From NCBI RefSeq assembly GCF_021271205.1, contig NZ_JAIWKS010000008.1, positions 62,001-126,000 on the forward strand: a stretch of DNA of 64,000 bases, given 5' to 3'. Made by a program: the position numbers and the translations under genes. The stretch's first letter is position 1; each line of letters opens with the position of its first letter. This document shows, one piece after another, positions 52,611-60,737 of this stretch. The notes under the pieces are model-generated. The model was given only the letters and a program-made list of their open reading frames with translations, searched no databases and was not told the DNA's origin. Source of the DNA: Pseudomonas uvaldensis (GTDB lineage: Bacteria; Pseudomonadota; Gammaproteobacteria; Pseudomonadales; Pseudomonadaceae).

Positions 52611-54575
52611 ATGATTTCGGCCGTGCAAGGACGTTTTGCCAACCTGGGTATGGCAAAGAAATTGGGGATCGGGTTTGTCCTGGTTCTGTTGCTCACTGCT
52701 GTGGTGGCGGCCATCGGTGTCTGGTCCCTGCAAACCATCAGCCAGCGCTTCGGTGGTTTGAAACAGATGTCGGCCCTTAACAGCGAACTGCTCAAGGTCC
52801 GGTTGCTGGAGCAGGAATATGCCTTGCGCTCCGACCCCAAGACCGTCGATGCCCTGCGCCAGGGTGTCGACGGGCTGCTTGCCCTGGCCAACGGACTCAA
52901 GGCGAAATCGACTGCCAACGTGCCGGTGATGAATGACGTCGAACAGGCCCTGGCGGCTTATCGCAAGGCGTTCGATGAATTTGTCGAATTGAACCAGAGC
53001 AAGGAACTGGCGTTGGAAATGGCCAGTTGGTCGGTTTCCAGCGTCGCCAATAACCTGGATGTGCTGCAAGCAGGCCTGGCGGATGATGGCGCCTATACCC
53101 TGAAAGATTCCGAAGGCAAGGAGGGAGCCGAGTTCATCGAACAGGCCAACCAGGTCAGCGAAGTGTCACGGTTGATGCTGCAGGCCATGAACGAAGCGCG
53201 GGTGCGCCTCGACCAGAGCCGCAAAGGCAATGAAGAAGCAGGGCAAGGCGACATCGAACAGGCCGAGCAGGCCATGAAGCAGGCCGAAGTGCTCAAGACC
53301 GCCGTCAAGGACGCGGGTTACCAGACCGTGCTCAACGAAGTGGCCGGGCATATTGCCGGATTCAAGCAGCAACTTGCCGACTACACCGGCCTGTTGGCCA
53401 AGGAAAAGATTGTCTACCGGCAATTGCATGAACGCGCCGACCAAGTCGTGGAACGGGTCAACCAGGCCTACAACGCCGAAGACGGTGCCATGCAGGCGGA
53501 ACTGAAGAAAAACTCCTTGCTGATCGTCGGTTCGTCGGCCCTGGCCTTGCTGGTGGGGTTGATCGCGGCCTGGGTCATCACTCGTCTGATCGTTGCACCG
53601 CTGCGCAGTGTCATCCGCGTGGCTCAGCAGATCGCCTCGGGCGACTTGAGCGCAACGATCGAGGTGACGCGTCGGGATGAAATCGGTCAGTTAATGCTGG
53701 CGATGCAGCAGATGGGGGCCGGACTGAGCAGCATTGTCAGCGGCTTGCAGGCCGGGATCGAACAATTGGCCAATTCCGCCCAGTCCCTCTCGGCCGTGAC
53801 CGAACAGACCAACCTGGAAGTCAGCAGCCAGAAAGAGGAAACCGAGCAAGTCGCCACGGCCATGAACCAGATGACCGCCACGGTACACGATGTGGCGCGC
53901 AATGCCGAAGAAGCGGCCCAGGCGGCCCAGACCGCCGATGACAAGGTCGAAAGCGGCCAGCAGGTGGTACGCCAGAGCATGGTGCGCATTGAGCAATTGG
54001 CCGATTCGGCCACTTCGGCCAGCTCCAGCATCGAAAGCCTCAGCGCTGAAATCCAGAACATTGGCACAGTGTTGAGTGTGATCAAGAGCGTGGCCGAGCA
54101 AACCAACCTGCTGGCGCTCAACGCGGCCATCGAGGCGGCACGGGCTGGCGAACAGGGGAGGGGATTCGCGGTGGTGGCCGATGAGGTACGCGCCCTGGCA
54201 CGGCGCACGCAACAGTCCACCGAGGAAATCGAACGACTGGTCAGCGCCTTGCGTGCGGCAGCCCAGACGTCCGTGCAACAGATTCAGAGCAGTGGCGAGC
54301 TGGTGAAGATGGCGGTCAGCGATGCGCTACAGACCGAAAGCGCGTTGGGCAGCATCGCGACAGCGGTGTCGTTGATCCAACAGATGAACCAGCAGATTGC
54401 GGCAGCAGCCGAGCAGCAGAGTTCGGTCGCCGAGGAGATCAATCGCAGTGTCACCAGCATCCGCGCCAGCGCCGATCAGTCGTCCCTGGCGATGCAGGGC
54501 AACGCCGCGTCCAGCATTGAACTGGCGCAGTTAGGCGTTGAGTTGAAGGGGATGGTAGGGCATTTCAAATTGTAA
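52611..54575 (+). CDS. Methyl-accepting chemotaxis protein with HBM-size sensor
   Basis: A 654-residue chemoreceptor. TM1 about 18-38, an all-helical periplasmic domain of about 260 residues (40-300), TM2 about 302-324, HAMP, then a long cytoplasmic signalling hairpin with the conserved tip SVAEQTNLLALNAAIEAARA and GRGFAVVADEVRALA. The size and helical heptads of the sensor fit the HBM (McpS-type) bimodular class, whose known ligands include TCA intermediates and polyamines; ligand here not determined. No CheR-binding pentapeptide at the C-terminus. ATG 52611 follows CAGAGG. Confidence 0.92.
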   Translation: MISAVQGRFANLGMAKKLGIGFVLVLLLTAVVAAIGVWSLQTISQRFGGLKQMSALNSELLKVRLLEQEYALRSDPKTVDALRQGVDGLLALANGLKAKSTANVPVMNDVEQALAAYRKAFDEFVELNQSKELALEMASWSVSSVANNLDVLQAGLADDGAYTLKDSEGKEGAEFIEQANQVSEVSRLMLQAMNEARVRLDQSRKGNEEAGQGDIEQAEQAMKQAEVLKTAVKDAGYQTVLNEVAGHIAGFKQQLADYTGLLAKEKIVYRQLHERADQVVERVNQAYNAEDGAMQAELKKNSLLIVGSSALALLVGLIAAWVITRLIVAPLRSVIRVAQQIASGDLSATIEVTRRDEIGQLMLAMQQMGAGLSSIVSGLQAGIEQLANSAQSLSAVTEQTNLEVSSQKEETEQVATAMNQMTATVHDVARNAEEAAQAAQTADDKVESGQQVVRQSMVRIEQLADSATSASSSIESLSAEIQNIGTVLSVIKSVAEQTNLLALNAAIEAARAGEQGRGFAVVADEVRALARRTQQSTEEIERLVSALRAAAQTSVQQIQSSGELVKMAVSDALQTESALGSIATAVSLIQQMNQQIAAAAEQQSSVAEEINRSVTSIRASADQSSLAMQGNAASSIELAQLGVELKGMVGHFKL

Positions 54576-54578
54576 GCC

Positions 54579-54664
54579 TGTAGGAAGAAGGCTCCGCGAT
54601 GAAGAGCGTGGGGGCCCTCGGGACTCGAGGCGCCCCTATCGCGAGCAAGCTTTGCTCCCTCAGG
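54579..54664. repeat. Degenerate REPIN
   Basis: A degraded forward arm (GTAGGAAGAAGGCTCCGCGA, about 54580-54600) and a better reverse REP 54639-54663 (GCGAGCAAGCTTTGCTCCCT), with spacer rich in GGGGCCCTCG. It sits between convergent genes. Confidence 0.65.
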
Positions 54665-54686
54665 GCCTTCGGGTGTACCGGGTCAC

Positions 54687-55457
54687 TCAGTCGTAGACCC
54701 TTTTCTTCTTCCACTCCGATTCCTCTTCGACTTCCTTGAGCCCGGCGGACAACTGGTTGACTTCGTCTTCGGCTGCCTTGGTGCTGGCCAGGACCATGGC
54801 ATTGGCGCGCTCCAGAAGTTTTTCAAGATAGGCCAATTGTTCGGCGTAGACCTGGGGTTCCTGCTGTTTGCGCAGGTACTGCACGCCGCGCTCGAACGCC
54901 AGGCGCGCCTGCCCGGGTTGTTCCTGTTGCAGGGCCTGTTGACCGAGATTGTTGAAGAATTCGATGTGCAGCAGGACCAGGATGTGCCGTACTTCACGAA
55001 TCCAGCGCTTGGCTTCGTTGGGGGGCAGGAAACCGTCCTGGGCGGCCCGGGTAATCTGGCCATGCAGGGCTTCGAGCAAAAAACGCACGTCCTTGGCCTT
55101 GGCTTCTGTCAGGATGGGCGCCGGTGGATTGTTCACCGGGATCGATTCGCCTTGGGCGGCCAGCGCGTTGAGTTCGTCCAGGCGCGCCTTTACCGCGGCA
55201 TTACTCTTCTCCATATTCAGCAAGCGCTGGCAAACGTTGATCTCCAGACGGGTGATCAACAGCTTCAGGGCCGGCGTCATCAATTGGCCAGGAAAGGTTT
55301 CGGTGAGTTCGCCGCAACGACGCAGGCGGTCGTTGAGTTCAACCTTGGTGCGGGCCTTTTCCAGCTTGTTGTTCTCTGCCACGTGGTTCATGTAACCAAT
55401 GGCGATCAACAGTGCGATCCCGGCTACGACGAGCAGGGTGATCATGAGTGGTGTCAC
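54687..55457 (-). CDS. Membrane-anchored coiled-coil protein, unknown family
   Basis: Not recognised as a named family. A 256-residue protein with one N-terminal membrane span (about residues 4-24, LMITLLVVAGIALLIAIGYM) followed by a highly charged, helical body, including EKARTKVELNDRLRRCGEL and a C-terminal heptad-rich EDEVNQLSAGLKEVEEESEW. A tetratricopeptide-like stretch NNLGQQALQQEQPGQARLAF lies near 175-195. GTG 55457 is preferred because AGAGG lies 7 bp before it; ATG 55445 is an alternative. It has the shape of a cytoplasm-facing scaffold anchored at the inner membrane (inference). Confidence 0.72.
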   Translation of the reverse strand: MTPLMITLLVVAGIALLIAIGYMNHVAENNKLEKARTKVELNDRLRRCGELTETFPGQLMTPALKLLITRLEINVCQRLLNMEKSNAAVKARLDELNALAAQGESIPVNNPPAPILTEAKAKDVRFLLEALHGQITRAAQDGFLPPNEAKRWIREVRHILVLLHIEFFNNLGQQALQQEQPGQARLAFERGVQYLRKQQEPQVYAEQLAYLEKLLERANAMVLASTKAAEDEVNQLSAGLKEVEEESEWKKKRVYD

Positions 55458-55723
55458 CGGTAAGACCTCTTTTATAGGGTTCGCATACTTCAGTGTAGTG
55501 GCTTGGCTTTTAAGCGCATAGGCCCGCAAGACGACATTAGACGGGCGTCATGCCGTTACAGGGCGCCCGCGAACTGGATGCACATTGCCACTATTTGTCC
55601 GGCGCGACTATAGCGTCTTGGCGGGCGCCGGAATATAGGCGTCAGAGACTGGACGGGCAAAATGTCCGAATAGGCCTTCAAACCGGGGGAAGTCATTGAT
55701 TTAAATAAATTTATATCTGGGGG
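55458..55723. other. Gene-free region before the tRNA promoter
   Basis: No credible ORF or RNA is seen. It includes the upstream region of the minus-strand membrane protein and, at its right end, an AT-rich tract (GATTTAAATAAATTTATAT, 55698-55716) that could serve as an UP element for the tRNA promoter. Confidence 0.5.
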
Positions 55724-55752
55724 TTGACGACCTGCCCAACCATCCATAGAAT
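55724..55752 (+). promoter_or_regulatory. Sigma70 promoter of the tRNA operon
   Basis: -35 TTGACG (55724-55729) and -10 TAGAAT (55747-55752), spacer 17 bp, followed by a GC-rich discriminator (GCGCGCC) as in growth-rate-controlled stable RNA promoters. An AT-rich tract immediately upstream may act as an UP element. Confidence 0.75.
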
Positions 55753-55814
55753 GCGCGCCACTTACAGCGTAAAGCACTCAGCCAAACGCGATAAGCAGTG
55801 AATGTTGTACGTGT

Positions 55815-55890
55815 GTCCCCTTCGTCTAGTGGCCTAGGACACCGCCCTTTCACGGCGGTAACAGGGGTTCGAGTCCCCTAGGGGACGCCA
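55815..55890 (+). tRNA. tRNA-Glu (anticodon TTC), copy 1
   Basis: 76 nt with encoded CCA. Acceptor GTCCCCT/AGGGGAC, anticodon arm CCGCC-CTTTCAC-GGCGG, T arm AGGGG-TTCGAGT-CCCCT. Confidence 0.97.
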
Positions 55891-55892
55891 AT

Positions 55893-55968
<76 letters not shown>

Positions 55969-56074
55969 ATTTTAAACAATCTTGCTTCAGGGCAGGGTTG
56001 AGTGAAACCAGAAACGATATCTTCGGATGCGGGTCTGGGCACTGGAACACACACCAATGTGTTCCGGGCAGCGT

Positions 56075-56150
56075 GTCCCCTTCGTCTAGTGGCCTAGGAC
56101 ACCGCCCTTTCACGGCGGTAACAGGGGTTCGAGTCCCCTAGGGGACGCCA
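56075..56150 (+). tRNA. tRNA-Glu (anticodon TTC), copy 2
   Basis: Identical over all 76 nt to the tRNA at 55815-55890. It lies 106 bp after tRNA-Gly copy 1, with an unrelated upstream spacer. Confidence 0.97.
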
Positions 56151-56153
56151 TTT

Positions 56154-56229
<76 letters not shown>

Positions 56230-56234
56230 AATTC

Positions 56235-56267
56235 AAAAAACGCCGTTCAATGAGCGGCGTTTTTTTA
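56235..56267 (+). terminator. Terminator of the tRNA operon
   Basis: Stem AAAAAACGCCG / CGGCGTTTTTT with a 9-nt loop, 5 bp after the last tRNA. Being symmetric, it may also serve the minus-strand regulator gene. Confidence 0.92.
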
Positions 56268-56284
56268 TGCCTGTGAAAAAGCGT

Positions 56285-57154
56285 TCAGTCCTCCAGGCTA
56301 TGGACCAGATTCTCAAGCGCCTCGACGCTGGTTTCTTCCGGCGAGGGCTGGATGGCGATCGCTGTTCGCATATGACGCGCCAAACGGTATTCGCTGGGTG
56401 TGCAGTTGGCGAATTGCTTGAAAGCGCGGGCGAAGTAGGACGGATCCTTAAAACCGGCCTCGTAGCCGATGCTGGTGATGGGCATCTCGCTGTTATCCAG
56501 CAGATCCTTGGCAAAGCTCATGCGTTTGTTCAGCACGTAGTCGGTGAAGCCCAGTCCGTTGGCCTCCTTGAACAGTCGACTGAAGCGAAATGTGGTCATG
56601 CCGCAACGCTTGGCCAGGTCCCGTTGATCAATGCTTTCGCGAAAATGCTGGTCGATGTACAGCATGATGTGGCTGAGCGCCTGGTGTTTCTGGTGTCCTG
56701 AGGTCAGGCGGATGCTGTCCGGCAAGATGGGCGCGTGGTCAATCAGCGAAGTCTTGCCACGGCTGCCGTTATTGCGCCGCAACTCGCATAACTGCACCAC
56801 GGCGGCCAGGTAGCGCTTTCTTTCTGTGGCTGACAGGGGAAGCACCATGTATTCCCAGACGCTGGAACGCATGGCCCAGACCGCCAGTTCTTCGGAGTGC
56901 TGTACGGTGAACATGGTGATCGGGATAGCAGGCACGGTGCGCTTGATCTCCAGCAGGCGCCTCAAGCCCGGCGTGTCTGGCCTGTCAAAATGGATGCAGA
57001 TCATGTCGACCTGTTCCCCGGTGGGCAGCGCGGCATTTTTTGCCACCGTGCAGATACACGTGGTCTCGAACTGGGTGATGAGTTCCTGTGTGGAGCGATC
57101 GCGGGTCAGATCGAACCACAATAACCTTGGCTTACCGGTCAGATTCGACGTCAT
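56285..57154 (-). CDS. AraC family regulator with receiver-like N-terminus
   Basis: A 289-residue regulator. Residues 8-125 look like a CheY-type receiver (RLLWFDLTRD, VDMICIHFDRPDTPGLRRLL, VWEYMVLPLS), but the usual Lys-Pro after beta-5 is Leu-Pro, so phosphorylation is doubtful. Residues about 165-275 form a double HTH of the AraC type (LAKRCGMTTFRFSRLFKEAN, SIGYEAGFKDPSYFARAFKQ). It is divergent from the flp genes with 254 bp between them, so it probably controls the Tad locus (inference). ATG 57154 is preferred over TTG 57202. Confidence 0.85.
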   Translation of the reverse strand: MTSNLTGKPRLLWFDLTRDRSTQELITQFETTCICTVAKNAALPTGEQVDMICIHFDRPDTPGLRRLLEIKRTVPAIPITMFTVQHSEELAVWAMRSSVWEYMVLPLSATERKRYLAAVVQLCELRRNNGSRGKTSLIDHAPILPDSIRLTSGHQKHQALSHIMLYIDQHFRESIDQRDLAKRCGMTTFRFSRLFKEANGLGFTDYVLNKRMSFAKDLLDNSEMPITSIGYEAGFKDPSYFARAFKQFANCTPSEYRLARHMRTAIAIQPSPEETSVEALENLVHSLED

Positions 57155-57293
57155 GTGCGTACTCAGTGGTTCTTCCTGTCCTTTAGCCGGAAGTATTGCC
57201 AATGTGCTATCACCGCGCCGAATAAATTTCTATAAGAAACCTCTTTCTCATCGCGATACCTGATTGAGCTTTGCCCCGCAGTCTTTGCGCAAA

Positions 57294-57319
57294 AAAATCC
57301 TAGCGATGTGCAAAATCCT
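57294..57319 (+). promoter_or_regulatory. AAAATCCT direct repeats upstream of flp
   Basis: AAAATCCT at 57294-57301 and 57312-57319, start-to-start 18 bp, about 90 bp before the first flp start and inside the AraC/flp divergent region. Candidate activator half-sites; the link to the AraC-type protein is inference. Confidence 0.35.
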
Positions 57320-57408
57320 CCTAACGGCTATACCGCCCCCCTGACTAGGGTTGCATCAGGCAGTTCGCAATGTACTGCCTTTTAAACAACCCCGATGAGG
57401 TGTGCGAA

Positions 57409-57603
57409 ATGACTCTTCAAACTATCAAGGCTTCGGTAATGAAGTTCGCCAAAGATGAAGATGGACTGACCATTGTGGAATACGCAGTGGCCGGTGGGTT
57501 GATCACGGTATTGGTTGCCGCGGCCTTCGTTCTTCTGGGCGGCGCCGTGAACACGAAGATCCGTGCTCTGTGCCAGGCCGTCAACGGCAACGTTGCCTGC
57601 TGA
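57409..57603 (+). CDS. flp: Flp type IVb pilin, copy 1
   Basis: A 64-residue prepilin. A 19-residue leader ends in Gly before LTIVEYAVAGGLITV (Flp cleavage motif with Glu+5 and Tyr+6), then a hydrophobic helix and a short C-terminal part ending NGNVAC with two Cys that may form a disulfide. Predicted mature length 45 residues. ATG 57409 follows GATGAGG. Major subunit of the Tad adhesion pilus. Confidence 0.94.
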   Translation: MTLQTIKASVMKFAKDEDGLTIVEYAVAGGLITVLVAAAFVLLGGAVNTKIRALCQAVNGNVAC

Positions 57604-57756
57604 TCGCAACACTTGAAATGGGGGACACGGCAACTGTCATGGAATAGCGCTTGCGACTCTTTTGCTGTGAGTACAACCCACTTATTCAAACGGACTTCGC
57701 GTTGTCCCCGACCACCAGTTATTCGCCATACAACTTATGAAGTTGAGGTAAATAAA

Positions 57757-57951
57757 ATGACTCTGCACACACTCAGAACTTCCATCCGTAAGTTCTTGAA
57801 GGACGAAGAGGGCCTGACCATCGTTGAATATGCGGTGGCGGGTGGTTTGATCACCGTGGCGGTGGCCGCGGCCTTCGTACTGTTGGGCGGCGCTGTGGAT
57901 ACCAAGATCCGTGCGCTGTGCCAGGCCGTCAATGGCAACGTCGCCTGCTGA
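57757..57951 (+). CDS. flp2: Flp type IVb pilin, copy 2
   Basis: A 64-residue prepilin nearly identical to copy 1 after the cleavage site: only two of 45 mature residues differ (Leu/Ala at 16, Asn/Asp at 29). The leader differs more (MTLHTLRTSIRKFLKDEEG). GAGGTAA precedes ATG 57757. Tandem duplication within the operon, 153 bp after copy 1. The symbol is descriptive. Confidence 0.93.
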   Translation: MTLHTLRTSIRKFLKDEEGLTIVEYAVAGGLITVAVAAAFVLLGGAVDTKIRALCQAVNGNVAC

Positions 57952-57977
57952 CGATAACCGCAACCGGGAGACGCGCC

Positions 57978-58508
57978 ATGTCCATGGAATTGCTGGTGTC
58001 GACGGTACTACTGCTGGGACTTTTGGGCGTAGCGGTGGCAAGCGATCTGCTTCGCCACCGCATACCCAACATGCTTGTCCTGTTGGGGCTTGCCCTTGGA
58101 CTGACCAGCCAGGTCTATACAGCCGGCATCGGCGGGCTGGGCGACAGCCTGCTGGGCATGCTGATCTGCTTCGGTTTGTTTTTGCCCATGTACGCAGTGG
58201 GCGGTATGGCGGCCGGGGACGTCAAGCTGATGACCATGGTCGGCAGCTTCCTGCCCTTCCATTACGCATTGTGGGCGGCCTTGTTCAGCCTGATCGCCGG
58301 CGGCGTGTGCGGTTTCCTGATCGTCCTGGCCCGCGGCCAACTGCTTCAGACCCTCGGGCGTTACTGGCTGATTGTCCGCGCCCAGTCTTATCTGGCGCCC
58401 ACGGCCGATGAAGTGGCCGGCAAACCCTTTCCCTATTCGATTGCGATCCTGATCGGCACCTTGAACAGCGTCTACTGGCAATTGGTTGCCGGTGGCTGGG
58501 GAGTCTAG
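57978..58508 (+). CDS. tadV: A24 prepilin peptidase (TadV/FppA type)
   Basis: A 176-residue inner-membrane aspartyl protease that cleaves Flp and TadE-type prepilins. Catalytic Asp residues are in VASDLLRHRIPN and AAGDVKLMTMVGS. About five membrane spans; no N-methyltransferase domain, as is usual for Tad peptidases. GGGAG precedes ATG 57978, 26 bp after flp copy 2. Confidence 0.92.
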   Translation: MSMELLVSTVLLLGLLGVAVASDLLRHRIPNMLVLLGLALGLTSQVYTAGIGGLGDSLLGMLICFGLFLPMYAVGGMAAGDVKLMTMVGSFLPFHYALWAALFSLIAGGVCGFLIVLARGQLLQTLGRYWLIVRAQSYLAPTADEVAGKPFPYSIAILIGTLNSVYWQLVAGGWGV

Positions 58509-58510
58509 TC

Positions 58511-59839
58511 ATGCACGTCATCAACGATAGCGATGCCTACCCCAGCGAAAGGGAGGCCGTGCAACGCCTGGCACCTCAGCCGTGCACGATTCGCGACACC
58601 GGTCTGACCGACAGCTTCCTGGGTGAACTGGTGTGCAAGCATCTGCATGATGCTGGCGTGCTGGACATGTCAAGACTGGTGGAGCGCCTGGCCCTGACCG
58701 GTGCGGTGCTGGAAGAGGTCCTGGCGTTCCTGCGCAAGGACGGTCGTGTCGAAGTGCTCGGCCAGATCGGCCAGGCGAATGTACAGACACTGCGTTATGG
58801 CCTGACCGAGCGCGGTCGCAGTTCCGCCCGCGATGCCCTGGCCCGTAGCGGTTACATCGGTGCGGCACCGTTCCCGGTGAGCACTTATCGATCCCTGATC
58901 AAGATTCAGACCATCCACCATGGTCGAATCACTGCCAACGACATGCAACAGGCCCTGTCCGGCCTGGTACTGACCCAAGGCATGCTCGACCAGTTGGGCG
59001 TGGCGTTGAACTCCGGCCGGGCCATCATGATTTATGGGCCGGCGGGCACCGGCAAGACTTACGTCAGCAGCCGGTTGATCCGCCTGTTCGCCGAAGCGAT
59101 CTGGGTGCCCCATGCCATCGTCATCAACGAGTCGGTGATCGAAATCTACGATCCGCAGGTGCACCAGCGCCTGGACGACAACAACCCGTCGAACAACCTG
59201 ATGCTCAACGAAGGCATCGACCGCCGGTTGCTGTGCTGCAAGCGGCCCATTGTGATCACTGGCGGCGAGCTGAGCATGGAGCAACTGGACGTGCGCTACG
59301 ACCCGTTTACCCGTCAATACCAGGCCGCGTTGCAGCTCAAAGCCAGCAACGGCCTGTTCATCATCGATGACTTGGGGCGCCAGCGCATGGCCCCGGCCGA
59401 ATTGCTCAACCGCTGGATCGTGCCCATGGAAGAGAAGCGCGATTTCATCAACCTGGGGGGCGGCCGGCATTGCGAGTTGCCGTTCGACCTGATCCTGGTG
59501 TTCTCCACCAACCTCAATCCCCTGGAGCTGGCCGACGAAGCCTTCCTGCGTCGCATCGGCTACAAGGTGCAGTTCGGTTACCTCAAGCCCGAGGAATACG
59601 AACGCATCTGGCGCCAGGAATGCGAGCGCCTGGGCATTCCCTACGACCCGCTGCTGGTGCGCTATGTGCTGCAGCGCCTTTATGGCGGCGAAGGCATGCC
59701 GCTGGTGCCGTGCCACCCTCGCGACTTGTTGAACATGGCGCTCGATCGACAGCGCTACCTGGGCGGTGCCGGGCCGTTGTCGCCCCAGGAGCTGGAATGG
59801 GCCTGGCACAACTACTTCGTTCAGCTCGACTTTCTTTGA
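58511..59839 (+). CDS. Non-canonical AAA+ ATPase in the Tad locus
   Basis: A 442-residue predicted cytoplasmic protein. Residues about 35-115 look like a winged-helix or other DNA/protein-binding segment (LVERLALTGAVLEEVLAFLR). Walker A GPAGTGKT at 176-183, Walker B LFIIDDLG at 282-289, sensor-1 FSTN at 331-334, possible Arg finger in FLRRIGYKVQFGYL. This is not TadA (the secretion-type ATPase of Tad pili), which lacks this AAA+ layout. It starts 2 bp after tadV and is followed by cpaB, so it belongs to the locus. Role unknown; a remodelling or regulatory ATPase is possible. Confidence 0.8.
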   Translation: MHVINDSDAYPSEREAVQRLAPQPCTIRDTGLTDSFLGELVCKHLHDAGVLDMSRLVERLALTGAVLEEVLAFLRKDGRVEVLGQIGQANVQTLRYGLTERGRSSARDALARSGYIGAAPFPVSTYRSLIKIQTIHHGRITANDMQQALSGLVLTQGMLDQLGVALNSGRAIMIYGPAGTGKTYVSSRLIRLFAEAIWVPHAIVINESVIEIYDPQVHQRLDDNNPSNNLMLNEGIDRRLLCCKRPIVITGGELSMEQLDVRYDPFTRQYQAALQLKASNGLFIIDDLGRQRMAPAELLNRWIVPMEEKRDFINLGGGRHCELPFDLILVFSTNLNPLELADEAFLRRIGYKVQFGYLKPEEYERIWRQECERLGIPYDPLLVRYVLQRLYGGEGMPLVPCHPRDLLNMALDRQRYLGGAGPLSPQELEWAWHNYFVQLDFL

Positions 59840-59854
59840 TCCGGAGATACCGAC

Positions 59855-60670
59855 ATGAGCTCTCGTACGCTTCCACTGATAGGCGTTTCCCTGGTAATGG
59901 GCCTCGGTGCCGCATGGATGGCTGACTCCTGGCTGAGCGCGCGACTCAATGCGACCCCCGATGATCACCTTCGAAGCGTGGTGGTCGCCACGGTGGAAAT
60001 TCCCTTCGGTCAAATGGTCGAGGCCCAGCAGGTCACGACCGTGCGCATGCCCATGGACACAATCCCGGACGATGCCCTGGATTCCAGCGAAAAGGCCGTG
60101 GGCAAGATCGCCACGTTCGACATCCTGCGCGGCGACATTCTACGGGGGGCGCGCCTGAGCGAGCATCTGGGAGGCAGCACCCTGGCTTCGCTGATTGCGC
60201 CAGACAAGCGTGCCGTCTCGGTTCGGGTGGATGACGTGGTCGGCGTCGGCGGCTTCCTGTTGCCGGGTAACCGGGTCGATGTGCTGGCGACCAAGACCAC
60301 CAGCGCCGGCAGCAACAACGCGGTGTCGCGGACCATCCTGGAAAACCTTCGCGTACTGGCGGTCGACCAGACGGCGGGGACCGACAAGACCCAACCGGTG
60401 GTGGTGCGGGCCGTGACGCTGGAAATGACGGCTGTCGAAGCGGAAGCGCTGGTTACCGCCCAGACCGAAGGCAAGCTCCAGCTGGCCCTGCGCAACCCCT
60501 TGAACCTGGAGAAAAAAGCCGTGGCCGTTGCGCCACCGGCTCCCGCACCGGTCGTGGTAGCGGCCGCTCCGGCACCCAAACCCGTGGTGCAGCGCATCGT
60601 CAAGGCGCCGGACAGCGCGGCGGTCACGGTGATTCGCGGGGTTGAAAGCAAGGTGATCAACCTGCGTTGA
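59855..60670 (+). CDS. cpaB: Flp pilus assembly protein CpaB/RcpC
   Basis: A 271-residue periplasmic protein with an N-terminal signal-anchor (residues 5-25), an SAF-type domain (VATVEIPFGQMVEAQQVTTV), the RcpC region (RAVSVRVDDVVGVGGFLLPG, NRVDVLAT) and an Ala/Pro-rich segment at about 225-250. It helps assemble the secretin pore of the Tad system. Usually followed by the secretin gene cpaC/rcpA; here TadG/TadE-type genes come next, so the secretin probably lies beyond the window. Confidence 0.92.
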   Translation: MSSRTLPLIGVSLVMGLGAAWMADSWLSARLNATPDDHLRSVVVATVEIPFGQMVEAQQVTTVRMPMDTIPDDALDSSEKAVGKIATFDILRGDILRGARLSEHLGGSTLASLIAPDKRAVSVRVDDVVGVGGFLLPGNRVDVLATKTTSAGSNNAVSRTILENLRVLAVDQTAGTDKTQPVVVRAVTLEMTAVEAEALVTAQTEGKLQLALRNPLNLEKKAVAVAPPAPAPVVVAAAPAPKPVVQRIVKAPDSAAVTVIRGVESKVINLR

Positions 60671-60737
60671 GCGGTGCAAAACATCGCCTGGCTTGCAGGC
60701 GATGACGATCCTCAAGGCAGTCAGCGAGGGCGTGACG

